From positions 20,211,626 to 20,275,625 of the forward strand of contig NC_135562.1 in NCBI RefSeq assembly GCF_964340395.1: 64,000 nucleotides of DNA. Reading direction: 5' to 3'. Positions 12,358 through 22,627 of the stretch are shown here, one piece after another. Under the pieces are notes generated by a model, which ran no database searches, was not told where the DNA came from, and saw only the letters and a list, made by a program, of their open reading frames with translations. A program made the translations under genes and the position numbers. This stretch comes from Glandiceps talaboti (taxonomy: Eukaryota > Hemichordata > Enteropneusta > Spengelidae). Numbering within the stretch: the stretch's first letter is position 1; the number at the start of each line of letters is the position of its first letter.

Positions 12358-12689
12358 GTTGTAATTCTTATAAAAAAATTTTGTTCTTTACATCAAATTC
12401 CAAAAATTGAAATTGTACATACATGTACTTAGTCTTTGAAAGCCACAACTCTTAACAGTGACTTAAGTATGATTCAAGAATGTGACAAAGTAAACTTTCC
12501 AAATCCATTAAAGGTGTCATCACCAACATTAAATGAATACCAAATGGACCAACTTTGTTTGTGGTCATATGTACTGCAAGCACTTGCTTGGTGCCAACTT
12601 AGCAAAGTTTATATTTGTTGGTTTTAGCCAATTTCAACAGATCCATAAAATCTAATGATGGAATGGCAAATTTTATCTGTCAACCTCCC

Positions 12690-14400
12690 AGGAGATGTAT
12701 TTCAACAATGCGTAGGACAGCATCAACTGGTTCCCATGACAAGTCATCTTTTGGTGGCCATGCATATATATTGAAACCCACTTTTTTCAGGAACTTCACC
12801 TTCACATCTCTCCCATGAACAGTCTGTCTGAATCTGATAAATAAACAACAAGTATACATATCTTGTATCATTATAGTTATCATTAAATGTACACAATATG
12901 CTGAATATGAAGTAACACATTAAGCTATGGGACTTTTGTTCAAGGAATTCTACTGGTAAGTGTGCCCCCCCCCCCCCAAGAACTTTGTGTACATGTTGAT
13001 CTAATCAAAGTTTTATTGTAAATGACAGAGGACAGCTTTCCCTTATAATTTTCTGACATTTTATTGATAACCATTTTCCAATGAAAGACTTGGAAGTCAA
13101 GGACTACTAAGGATGGTAAACCCAATGGTCATATTACAATACACCACTAGTTCACTCTTGTCAATTTCACATTATTTTACCCTTACTCACCTGGCCAATA
13201 TAAATGTTGTGCTGCTTGTGGATAGTTTGCAACTTAATGGCCACAAACACACCAGGTTCAAGATCTCCATGACCATACTCAATATCTGCACATTCACTTC
13301 TATTGGTTTCACCTCCTCTATGACTCTCACTTGTATCATAGTTTTCATCTTCATCACTAACACGACTTCTGATTTCACCATAACTGGTATCACCACCTCC
13401 ATGACTCTCACTTGTATCATAGATTTCATCTTTGTTTCTAAGACTTCTTGTGATTTCATCATGACGGATTCCACCACTATCACTTGTTTCCTCATCATGA
13501 CTTTGATCATCAACAATCAAACAGTTTACACTTCCATCATCTTGACCATCTCTCTCGTTTGACTTTCTGTTTCCACCGGTGTGACTGGCATAAATTCCTG
13601 GACAACAGTCCATATCCACATCATGAACTTGGTTAGCTTGAACAGCTACTTTCAGCTGAACTGTCTTCCATGGTTCAACATGGCTCACATTCAGACATTC
13701 TTGTTCTCCTCCTGTCATGCAGACCTCACAGAAGCAGCATAAACTTTGTGTGTTGATGATGCCAGGACTCACACATCTTACAGCATGCAACGTTTGTGTT
13801 TGTGGAACAGGTTTGGTGACCAGTCTGTCAGGTCTCTTCCTTAAAATTAGTCATCACTAATGATCACTATGGCCTCTTGAATGGTGTGCCCTGAATCACA
13901 GTTAGTACACGTATAGAAGGCAACGATGGGGTGAAGAGTCACTTGTATATTCGTCCAGTGGGCTGACTGTACTTCGTCTTGCATGACACATGTATAATTT
14001 TGTGCAAAATCTAAGACCATAATCACTGTGTTTATAGTGGTGAACTTTTAGTGATATGTGCATACTGCTTGTGCTGCCATCCTGCAACAAATAAATGTTT
14101 GGATAGATGCTCTGTCTCTATGCCCAGTTTGTCAATCAACGAGCCCAGACTGCCAGTTTCTTTGACCAACTTTTTCCTTGATTTTGTCTTCATCTCATCA
14201 TTGACAGTTACAGTAGACTTTTCTGTTTTCCAGGTTAGCCCAGTCAAACTTTCACTGTGATGGTCTTCTAACATCTGAAGCCTTCCTCTCAGTTTTATTG
14301 TACCACATTTGTCACATTGTCTATGTATACATGTTAATGAATGTTCTTTAGTTTCTCTTTCACACAGTGTTAAGTTAACAAGGTCATACTTATCAAGTTG
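12690..14400 (-). pseudogene. Internally deleted transposase-like pseudogene (DFAxNY / VQSAHW family)
   Basis: Reading down the minus strand from 14400: LTLCERETKEHS, a CxxRxCDKCG knuckle, KHLFVAGWQHKQY, then after a one-base frameshift (about 14045) VIMVLDFAQNYTC, MQDEVQSAHW, TLHPIVAFYTC and IVIISDD (about 13855). The central part expected after ISDD is missing. The frame resumes at 13805 with LHAVRCVSPG and LCCFCEVC, a Ser/Asp-rich spacer with a 27-codon duplication, and ends in an exon reading VKFLKKVGFNIYAWPPKDD (12690-12830). A 5' splice site (CCAG/GTGAGT) at 13186 and an acceptor near 12830 bound a phase-0 intron. These motifs match an uncharacterised invertebrate multicopy family that I recall from many genomes, with conserved acidic positions like a DDE nuclease. 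The deletion and frameshift make this copy dead. Confidence 0.6.
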
Positions 14401-14536
14401 TGTACTTCGTGGTACCGTTATTTACGATGATGATGCAACTGAATCAACGAACACATTGCCGCATTTCATCGAATATTATTGATCAACAACATTAAAGTGA
14501 AGCTGAGGATAAACAACAACAAAAAACAAGCCTACC

Positions 14537-14765
14537 TGAATAGTTGGTGAGATATTATACGAAACTGCCTCCCAGGCAACCGCACTATGGCCCTTTTTCC
14601 TTGGTATATATTCCACCGTGGATCCCGGTATATGTTGTTTATCTGGTGTCTTATCTTGCTCTGATCCTCTTCGCCTCAGAGGGTGGGCTACCCCAGACTC
14701 AGCCGGGGAACAGGGGGCGTCACTCCTTGATAATCCCAGTAGGGCCGGGGTCCAACTTCACTACA
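14537..14765 (-). repeat. Candidate 3' LTR
   Basis: Directly after the polypurine tract the minus strand reads TGTAGTGAAG and about 229 bp later ends ...ACTATTCA, so it is bounded by TG...CA. It contains a TATA-like GGAATATATACC. With no 5' LTR in the window, the right end cannot be confirmed by comparison. Confidence 0.4.
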
Positions 14766-14785
14766 CTCTCCCCCCTTTTCTTTTT
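14766..14785 (-). other. Polypurine tract
   Basis: The minus strand has 20 uninterrupted purines (AAAAAGAAAAGGGGGGAGAG) followed at once by TG. This is the canonical plus-strand primer and LTR boundary arrangement of LTR retroelements. Confidence 0.65.
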
Positions 14786-14932
14786 AGGAGTCCGGTCCTC
14801 GATGTAGACCAATTGGATTGGGCCACTCACAATAAGCGTGCGTCCCCAGACGTGTGCATCGATGTTGTACCAATCACCAGCTATAGTTGACAGGTCCACC
14901 ATCAACGGACATCCATCCAGAGGCTCCCGGGT

Positions 14933-15781
14933 TCACTCCCAGCCATACAACCGTCGGGCATTGCTGACGGTTCTTTCCAACAGAGCCTCAGTCCTTATTC
15001 CGAGACACCTGGCGACTGCTGCAGCTACCTCACCGATGTACTGTGGTGTATTCACCTCCTGACCGGGATTAACAGGCAAGTAAGGAAGGTCCGTTTCTAT
15101 TACCAGCCGGTTGGCCGGAATCGCAGCCAAGGCTTCAACTTGAATCTCGTCGAACTCTGCCATGGCTCCGGTAATCCCAAAGTAGCAGTTTTCGAAGGCT
15201 TCACACCACCAGTTCACTACGGACGGGATTCCTGTAAAGTTGTGGAGATGGAGAGGCTGCGCCGGGCAACAATACCGGCGACAAAGGTGCAACAGATGTC
15301 GCCCCACAGTTATGCCATGTGCATCGCCTTCTGGCCCCTGGCAGTGTAGAATTACTGGGCGACAGGCCATCCCGTGCCTCAGCAACCGAATTAAAAGTTC
15401 CTCCTGGGCGGTCCACGTATGCCTAGGAGCCGACCAGTCCAAGCCGATCTCGCCCAAGTCTGCCACCTCGCCAGATGAATTCAGCTGCTGGAAGTGCCGG
15501 AGCTGGTGGTCACCGACCCTGGTCACATGTTTGGGATGAAGCCCTATTGCAACCTTCCATCGGGGATCCCTCCGGAGATCTTCTGGGTACGATCGTGGGT
15601 CACAGAAAATCTCCACTCCTCCAACTAATTGTACTGGTGTCACTGGACCTGCCGTTATTTTAGCCTCCAATAAAGCGTCTGATGACACTGGCCTGTACCC
15701 ACCCCAGAGTCTATCACCAGTTCGATCTGGGTGAAAATGTGTGTCGATGGCCTGGAGGGGCGGGTGAAGATCATCTTCCAT
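14933..15781 (-). CDS. TatD-family metal-dependent nuclease (TATDN2-like), retroelement cargo
   Basis: An intact 282-codon frame. TatD proteins are TIM-barrel metallo-hydrolases acting as DNases/exonucleases. The family motifs appear in order: the N-terminal HxH metal site in DTHFHPDR (residues 13-20), VAIGLHPKHV (about 82-91), GEIGLDW carrying the metal-ligand Glu (about 114-120), ILHCQG (about 148-153), LHNFTG in place of the usual HCFxG (about 184-189), ETDLPYL with the catalytic Asp (about 233-239), NTPQYIGEVAAAVA and a final NARRLYG. The length is that of a full TatD domain. It sits head-to-tail behind the PHD and zinc-finger ORFs. After the TGA the same frame stays open for about 70 more codons, up to and across the polypurine tract, so the stop may be secondary. 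The nearest relatives I recall are the many TATDN2 entries of corals and molluscs. Confidence 0.85.
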   Translation of the reverse strand: MEDDLHPPLQAIDTHFHPDRTGDRLWGGYRPVSSDALLEAKITAGPVTPVQLVGGVEIFCDPRSYPEDLRRDPRWKVAIGLHPKHVTRVGDHQLRHFQQLNSSGEVADLGEIGLDWSAPRHTWTAQEELLIRLLRHGMACRPVILHCQGPEGDAHGITVGRHLLHLCRRYCCPAQPLHLHNFTGIPSVVNWWCEAFENCYFGITGAMAEFDEIQVEALAAIPANRLVIETDLPYLPVNPGQEVNTPQYIGEVAAAVARCLGIRTEALLERTVSNARRLYGWE

Positions 15782-15847
15782 GTCCAGGTAGTAGTCAGGT
15801 ATTGACTGATCCGGGAGAAATGGTTCCGTGACTACAGATGTCCGGCG

Positions 15848-17074
15848 TCAGTCATCTACCTCAGTACGGACCGAGGTTGCTGGAAATGACAATGGTGGCT
15901 CCACAAGCCTATGTCGCTCTCCTCGGGGGAAGGTAAAGAATGCCTGGCATTGCCCCGGTGTGACTTTCGTCAGCAGGAAGCTTAAAATCCTCCATTGTGC
16001 CAGCACGGCCGGACAGTTTGGAGGGTGCAAACTTAAAGTAGAGATCCGGGACTGCATCTTCTGGCTCATGCTCCACATCAGTAGCTGATAGTTTTCATCG
16101 ATCTCGGAGTTAGGCGAAAGTGGCGCCGGAGCTGTCTCCACATAATAGCGGAGAAGATCCTCTAAGGTGCTCCCATGACCAATCAACCATTCCTTCACCA
16201 ATTCCAATGCCTGGACTGCCTCTTCAATATTGTCTATGTCTGGACTGCCCCGGATACAGATGGGAAAGTGGAACCTGGTGTAATGACGCTTTAGGTGGGT
16301 AGGGGCCTGTCTGCATTCTGGAAACTCGCAGTGGCCAATCCCACGATGTCTTCGGCCCCTACGTTCACTTCGGGACAGTTCAGTCCTTCCCCAAGGAGTT
16401 CCTACCGCCGTCGGCAGAGCGACCTTTCTGCCGGGCGACCTTCTCCTCCTTCTACTCTCTCGTTCCCTGCCCTCCAGTGTCATCCGGAGAGGGCCCTTGG
16501 GTATGGTCCGCTTCACACTCTGGTTGGACTCTAGGGGACAGTTTCTCTCCATGTGTTCGGCCGAGTCGCTTATCTCTGAGGCACTGAAAGACACCGGGCT
16601 AGACTGTGGTGAGCCTGAAGTAGATGGAGACACCACAGCCACCGCCAACGGACTACAGCTAGCAGCTCCCTCATTGGATCGGACGACTTCCAGAGTGGGA
16701 TCAAACTGCTTCCGGATGTCCATTACCATTCCTCTCTCATTGATGTTGCCCCGAGAGGACACTCTCTTCTTCTGTGGGCGCGGTACCACGTTCTTCCTTG
16801 GATCCCAGTGGGGAAAGTTCAAGTATGCCCACGTGAGGCTCCGAGGGCCCTGAACTTGACGTCTGGCCTCATCTATCCAAGGCCAGTTCCATAGAGTTAC
16901 GGCCAGTTGGTAAACTCTGATCATAAGCTCATCCTGAGCGCACCCATCTAGTTTCGACATGCAAATTCCATAAATGGCTGCTCTGGCTGAAGGGAGTACC
17001 CGGCGGTCCAGGAAATCCCAGACATCGCCAGCTGTCAGAAAACTCTCAGCACTAGTTTTCGGCCGAGTTGCCAT
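15848..17074 (-). CDS. Zinc-finger/basic protein ORF of the retroelement, unknown function
   Basis: A 409-codon open frame from the ATG at 17074 (MATRPKTS). A good acceptor (TTGTATTGCAG) sits just upstream of the ATG, so a spliced or polyprotein origin is possible. It has an N-terminal helical region rich in Trp/Leu (WDFLDRRVLP, LAVTLWNWPWIDEA), a Ser/Arg-rich middle with a run of Arg (RESRRRRRS), and one C2H2-like finger (CEFPEC ... LKRHYTRFH, about residues 250-275) followed by helices. I do not know the family. Its place between the PHD finger and TatD suggests a DNA- or RNA-binding accessory of the element. Confidence 0.55.
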   Translation of the reverse strand: MATRPKTSAESFLTAGDVWDFLDRRVLPSARAAIYGICMSKLDGCAQDELMIRVYQLAVTLWNWPWIDEARRQVQGPRSLTWAYLNFPHWDPRKNVVPRPQKKRVSSRGNINERGMVMDIRKQFDPTLEVVRSNEGAASCSPLAVAVVSPSTSGSPQSSPVSFSASEISDSAEHMERNCPLESNQSVKRTIPKGPLRMTLEGRERESRRRRRSPGRKVALPTAVGTPWGRTELSRSERRGRRHRGIGHCEFPECRQAPTHLKRHYTRFHFPICIRGSPDIDNIEEAVQALELVKEWLIGHGSTLEDLLRYYVETAPAPLSPNSEIDENYQLLMWSMSQKMQSRISTLSLHPPNCPAVLAQWRILSFLLTKVTPGQCQAFFTFPRGERHRLVEPPLSFPATSVRTEVDD

Positions 17075-17130
17075 CCTGCAATACAACAGAAAAGACAAAG
17101 AGTTAGCCCCGAGTAGACCTATCCTAACCC

Positions 17131-17392
17131 TTCCCCTCTACCAGATTGCTCAAGCACAGTGGACATTGAAAGTCAGGAATAGCACTGGCAATAGCCCTGG
17201 ACTAATCCCAACACACCGACCATGAAACCAGTCATAACAATGGTCACACTGCACCATTAAACTCCCATCATCCGGCTGCCGACAAACGCAGTACAACTGC
17301 TGCTTAATATCACCATTACCCGCTGCGGCCCTGCCTTGATCCAAGTGTCTTTTATATTGAACAATCCAGGATGGCAATTCTCCGTCCATACA
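17131..17392 (-). pseudogene. PHD finger appended to the integrase tail (frameshifted)
   Basis: In frame with the integrase tail but after a TGA, the minus strand reads ELPSWIVQYKRHLDQG and then a C4HC3 PHD finger: YCVC, QCDHC, WFHGRC. The last pair, FQCPLC, lies in another frame because of a small indel near 17188. PHD fingers read histone tails. In a retroelement Pol this would be a chromatin-targeting module analogous to a chromodomain, which is my inference. The indel and the upstream stop argue that this copy is not functional. Confidence 0.65.
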
Positions 17393-17640
17393 TCATTTCA
17401 TACGGTCATGATTCACCATGAATACTGACTGCGACATCTTCACTCTATATAGATACGGGGTAAGCTTAGCGATGACAAGGCCGGGTCCTTTCCATGGTGG
17501 ACTCAACTTCCTTCATTTACCCTTCACTGTCGCTGTATCCAGTATGTACACCGGATCTCCAACCGGGAATAAAATCAGAAATGGAAGACGGGAAATTAAT
17601 TCACAACTTTTCATTGATGCTCGCCCCGCATTTCACATAC
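17393..17640 (-). pseudogene. Gypsy integrase C-terminal (GPY/F) remnant
   Basis: The minus strand reads PVGDPVYILDTATVKGK, one in-frame TGA (17515-17513), then RKLSPPWKGPGLVIAKLTPY and a VNHDRMK ending before TGA at 17395-17393. The order VGDxVY, K.GK..KL...W.GP, and VxHxDRxK is diagnostic of the C-terminus of Ty3/Gypsy integrases. Upstream (above 17.64 kb) I cannot follow integrase further, so the element is truncated there. Confidence 0.75.
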
Positions 17641-18466
17641 GTCAGTACTTACCACTTCAGTGTTTGTCGCATTCCGAACTCTCGCAATAGGAATACTAGT
17701 AGTCTATTCAATGGAAACATAAGCTCATCCCTCCCATTACAAATTTCACTGGAAGTGGTTGTAAAATGGATGGATGTGTGACTATTAAAATCCGGGTGAG
17801 TGATAGGATGCTGTTTTCTTCAGCTTTATTAAATAGTATTTGGTGTTAGACGACAGTTTGGCATCCATCAGAGCAGACATAAGTTTCGCGTGTACAGCAA
17901 CGGCATTTTTGTCATGAGGATTGTTATGTTGATGGTGAAGGGTATAGACACCAGTACCGCCGACTCAAAGTTCATTGCTTTAAATTAGTAGCAACATCCA
18001 GACAGCAGCAATTAACTTGGTTATGACATGGACCATACTGTATTTCACGCTGTGATGTGAATGCAGTTCGAACACTACTGTATCTGTCTCTGGAAAGTTG
18101 CATTTTATAGTGATAGCAACCAATCAAAACATTTCAGCAGAATGATTGACATTATGTTCAATTTATTCATGTAAATACAACACGTCATTACTTTGATCGT
18201 CAATAATAATATAGTGATTGCCAAGTTTTGACGTAACTTAATTTGTTTTAACAATGTAATATGTGATACTTTTCAGTTTATAGCCCAATTTCAGATATTT
18301 ACCCCACAAATCCTACGTATATTAATTGTAACAAAACATCTCGTCATGTGTGGTTGCTACAGTTGATTTCCTATAATTTACCATACTGTTAGTGTTACAG
18401 TAGTGGCGGGGCTTCTTTGAAATAACACGTCATGTACCAATATATGTAGCCGGGGTTGGGGCTATA
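17641..18466. other. Non-coding spacer between two mobile elements
   Basis: AT-rich, no domain or repeat recognised. It ends at the TA dinucleotide flanking the next transposon. Confidence 0.5.
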
Positions 18467-18479
18467 TTCATGGTTCCAC
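18467..18479 (+). repeat. Left terminal inverted repeat
   Basis: TTCATGGTTCCAC preceded by TA (18465-18466). Its exact complement lies at 24360-24372. The match extends by the TA on both sides, giving 15 identical bases. Confidence 0.7.
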
Positions 18480-18566
18480 ATTACGTAATAAGCCCCGCCC
18501 ACCACGGTTACTGTTGCTACGCCCCACAAGCTTTGAGTTTGTGGGACATTGTACTGATAATAAAAC

Positions 18567-21500
18567 ATTGCGGCAAATTCGTATGGAGATCGTCTGCAGA
18601 GCGTACCCGACGATATCTCAATTGCCTACCTACCTGGAGTTTCAAATCTTTCCAAAAAGGCACAGGATAAAGGACTCAATTATTTTACTCAAGGTTATGT
18701 TAATGACATTAAGATAAATAACGCTAGTATTAGTACTAGTAATGATTTGAAAGTGTTGGCGCGATGCTGGCGATCAATGAGGAAGTCCGAGTCACCGCAC
18801 AAAATTGAAGTTGACATTTCACGAGTACTGAGGAAAGTGACGAATGCAAACTGTTCTTGTAAGGCAGGGTAAGTTTAATTTTTTTAAATGTTTAAACAAT
18901 TCACCAGTATTGCTAAAATTGTATTATTTGTTGCTGTTATCATAAAAGAACTACGTAAGCCTCTACGTACGTAGGAAAGTATATGAACAAACGTACTTTG
19001 AACTTTGTGTTTGCCTGTTGTGTAAACACTGCGTAGACGCAACTTCCGTATCGCTTTCATCTCGCCCTGGCCTAGCATATTCATGAATCATACAAATATA
19101 GTTTCCGCTAATTACTAATGAAAGGAGTTGATTTTGTTTGGAAACTTTTCATGATATTATTTTATTATTACTCCGGTATGTTGAATGAAGTCGATATTTC
19201 CATGGAGGGTCAGCCTGTATGTGTATGTACCGGTACCTCGACCATCATACTGCATGTCTACCCGTATCCGCAACATCCTGCCGCCGTACTTAGACCATGT
19301 ACGTGCACGATCCTTGTCGTTGCGTTGTATACTAGTAACTGTCTGTCTATACATTTTGTTAACAATAACTGAACACTGACTGCTGTTTATTTTCATTTCA
19401 GGTTAAGTGGTCACAGTTCACATGTCATCGGTTTGATAAAATCACTACAAGGATTGAAGCTACACAACTTCACTAATGTTCCAGCACAGCTGAGCTGTAC
19501 CAGCATTCCACAACAGTGGCATGTTCCAAGGGGACCAAAGATAAAACCAGTCCCAATAAATCATGTTGTAGTTGCAAGACCAACCATTGAAACGAGAAAG
19601 AGAAGACCAACAGTCTGTCAGGTTGACATTAATAAGAAGTAAGAAACAGTACACCATCATGATTTATAGTTTATGATTTTGTCATTACATTTTCATGTTG
19701 CAAACTTTTGTATACTTGGGAAAAGTTAAAATGTTTTGATTTCATTTCTGAGGGCATCTCTTTAGAAAGGATATGTCAACATTGGATGATTTATTAAAAT
19801 CTGTCATATATGTGTGTGTGCAGTGTGTGTGTCATAGCCATTTTGCTAGCCACAAGTCTTACAATATGCTATAGTATCAGTCTCGTTTAAACACAGCAAA
19901 TACTAATTGAATCACACCACACACTTGTGCAGGAAATACATAATTTGATGCCAAGTACACAGAAACATTTTGTGGGTTTCTTCAAGAGGATGTGTATTAT
20001 CAGATTAAATACTCAGGTAATTAACTCCTATAATTGTGTTTTACAAATGTTTCAGGTTACCAAAAGTAACTTCAACTGACATAGGCATATTACAGAATCT
20101 GAAAGGAACACCCTTGGCTTATACTGTATCAGATGATGTACCAACAACAGATACATCTTTTGGGGAAGTGCAGCTGGGATCTATGTTATCCTATCAGGTA
20201 TGTGAAATAATCAACAACTCTTTGATGGATATATTTTAATATGTGATGTGATATGTAAATAAAAGACACCACAAATTAACAGAGTGTATATAGTAGTCCT
20301 GCCAGTTATTTGTTTATTGTGTTTTCTCTTTCACAAAGACATCTTGAAATAGAGTCAGATAACAACACACTGACCAAATACTGTTGATCTTCTCAAAAAG
20401 AGTGGCTTGTATAATGTCTGAAACAATTTTAAAAGTCTTTATTTTAGCAATGAGGCGTTCAATATGGATTCTGTGTTTTGCTATTTTTTCTGTAATCTGT
20501 GTATCTGCCACTGACATCTGAGAAGACGATGATATAAAAGGAGGAATATTTAGTTGCAAGCCAAGTTCAGATATTTCTTTCTGAATTGTGAATCCTTTAT
20601 CAGACATGATAGCATCACCTGGGATAAGATATCCATTATCTAGTAATTGTTTCAACAATTTTAAAAATCCACTCTGTTCAGATATCTGTACATCTGATAT
20701 ATTCCCTGTAAATAACTCGGACACAAAAAGTAATGATCCACACGGATCACATCCTATTAAACTCTTAAGTGTCGTTCTTGACTTATAATCACTATACAAC
20801 TGACTTTTAAGGGCCAACGCACTGGGTTGTTGTGTCTTTAATTCAGTACAGTCTATAAGTATGACAGTTCTTGGAAAGTCCCTCTTAAAATCTGCAGGCA
20901 TTTTATTCATAATAATACTCCTGTGTGGCCAAATACTAATTTGACCTAACTTCCAATCCATGTATTAAAGACATCCCCAGCTGACTGTAGTCCTAAACCA
21001 AACCTTACTGCTAAGTCTCGCAGTCCAAAATTATGCCGTAAACGACACAAACATAACAAGAGACAACCTTTACCTGCTAGGTTTTTTATATCTGTCCTAA
21101 CTTTCTTGTAAGATAACACAGTATCATTTGGTAAAAGAAATGATAACAAGGCTAAAAATCTAACATAACTAATTCCAGTATAGTATTTAAAAAGGCCCTT
21201 AAGTTTCTTTTGACTTCTCAGTACACAATCAACACCAAATTTACAATTATTTGTGACATCCTGCTGAAGTTTCTTGATTTTTAGGTCCCTTTCTGTTATC
21301 TCAGATTGAAGTTTTTTTATGGTGGCATCCTTTTCTTCCAGTTTGTTTTCTAATCTCGACATTTCAGCAGTTTGCACAAGTAGGTCAAGAGGTGATGTCC
21401 CTGTAAGATAAAAACACACAAATATTTAATTTTGTAATCTATAATGAACTTGTCATTGCCTTTTCTTTCAGATGAACAACATGAAAACCTCTAAAGTATC

Positions 21501-22245
21501 TGATGGTATGGGCTGTGGACCAACAACCCTCCCAAAAACAGCACCAATAAAGCTACCAGAGGAGTATCGTACCTTGAATAAAGAACATTCTCAAATTGAC
21601 CTAGAGACACTTGAAATAGAGACAAGGGGACAAGCAAACAACGAAACCTGGATTAAGTCCCGAGCATGTCGTTTAACAGCATCAAATTTCGGTAGAATTT
21701 TAAACAGGAAATCTGCTCCATCTGAAAAGTTTCTGAATAGTTTGTTCCAACATAAATCGATCACAGCTGCTTCATTAGAATATGGAAAACGCAATGAGCC
21801 AAAAGCAAAATCAAAATACCTTGAAGTACACACATGCAGACATATCCATGACTGTGGTCTTGTTGTAAATACAGAATTTAGCTTTTTAGGTGGGACCCCA
21901 GATGGAAAAGTATGCGACCATGGAAAGTGTGGAATTATGGAATGTAAGTGCCCATACTGTGCAAGAAACCTTACCATCGACCAGGCAGTGAATGAAGTGC
22001 CAAATTTCATGTTGCATCGAGGACCTGATGGTGAAATAGTGCTCAAAAGAACCCATCCATATTTTGCTCAAGTACAGGGCCAGTTGATGGTAACAGGAGC
22101 AGAATTTTGTGATTTTGTTGTATTTACACAGATATATGTTTTTATTCAACGAATATTGCCAGATGTTGAGTACATGCAGGAGATGTTGCAGAAGCTCTGT
22201 GCATTTTTCCAAAAGTATGCAAAACCATACCTTTGCAAAAAGTAA
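18567..22245 (+). CDS. SWIM zinc finger + YqaJ-type exonuclease protein of the transposon
   Basis: Four exons in agreement with splice consensus and phase: 18567-18868 (ends G/GTAAGT), 19402-19638, 20056-20197 and 21472-22245, giving about 484 residues. The N-terminal part contains LSKKAQDKGLNYFTQGYVND and a SWIM-type finger split by intron 1 (NCSCKAG / LSGHSSHV). The last exon is a lambda-exonuclease-like YqaJ nuclease: RACRLTASNFGRI, YGKRNEPKAKSKY, LGGTPDG (metal Asp), MECKCP (ExK catalytic pair) and FAQVQGQLMV (QxxxQ). Such proteins may process transposon DNA ends or single-strand intermediates. Oddities: the expected start codon reads ATT (18567-18569, followed by AANSYGDRL), and the third SWIM Cys is Ser. 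The nuclease exon itself is intact. Two AATAAA signals follow at 22318 and 22334. Confidence 0.8.
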
Positions 22246-22317
22246 TATGTAATAGTAGTATGTAATAGTGTGACTTTCACAATAGTATGTGTCCCAGGCA
22301 TACTTGTATGCAGCCCC

Positions 22318-22339
22318 AATAAAATATATGAATAATAAA
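22318..22339 (+). terminator. Poly(A) signals of the YqaJ gene
   Basis: Two AATAAA hexamers (22318-22323 and 22334-22339), 72-90 bases after the TAA of the nuclease exon. They are embedded in intron 3 of the antisense transposase gene. Confidence 0.55.
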
Positions 22340-22627
22340 ACTGATTGTGATTGTTTCTGATTAATAAGTTGACAAAAATGATGTGTGTAGATTGATGTCT
22401 AGAATGCTACTTGTGTCAGTAAAGAAAGTACAGTTTATCTTTTACACATTTTACGGTTGGGTAGAAATCTTATGACACAAGTTTTTTTGTCAATGTATGG
22501 TGGTACAGAAATTTGAAATAGATTTGACGTAAGAGGACACCTGCTCAACTCCATGGTTGTTTTTTTTTTAGAAGAATGAGAGCTATAAATTGTACAGTTT
22601 GATACACAATATAATAACATTGTAAGG

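Larger units (their letters stand above)
11311..12490. repeat. ~597-bp tandem duplication (two copies)
   Basis: Copy 1 (about 11311-11907) and copy 2 (about 11908-12490) align along their length at an offset of 597 bases, with only scattered substitutions and small indels (for example 14 bases missing in copy 2 near 12267). Both carry the internal foldback listed separately. No coding content. Confidence 0.9.
14537..17640 (-). mobile_element. 3' half of a Gypsy-type LTR retroelement with TatD cargo
   Basis: The block is visibly richer in GC than its surroundings and is transcribed leftward throughout. In order it has: integrase C-terminal GPY/F region (17.64-17.39 kb), PHD finger (17.39-17.13), zinc-finger ORF (17.07-15.85), TatD-family hydrolase (15.78-14.93), polypurine tract (14.785-14.766) and candidate 3' LTR (14.765-14.537). 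Gag, protease, RT, RNase H, the integrase core and the 5' LTR are not present; the element is truncated at about 17.64 kb. The extra ORFs occupy the position where env lies in other LTR elements. Confidence 0.7.

Noticed and set aside
13113-13562. 149-codon + strand ORF
   Set aside because: Antisense to the minus-strand transposase-like pseudogene, whose motifs are recognisable; the + translation is low-complexity Thr/Ile.
17418-17781. Two overlapping + strand ORFs of 90-95 codons
   Set aside because: Antisense to the Gypsy integrase remnant; the minus-strand GPY/F motif explains the region better.
20588-20788. + strand ORF inside the transposase exon
   Set aside because: Antisense shadow of the DDE transposase; noticed only because its translation recurs at 28.12 kb, which led to the fragment call.
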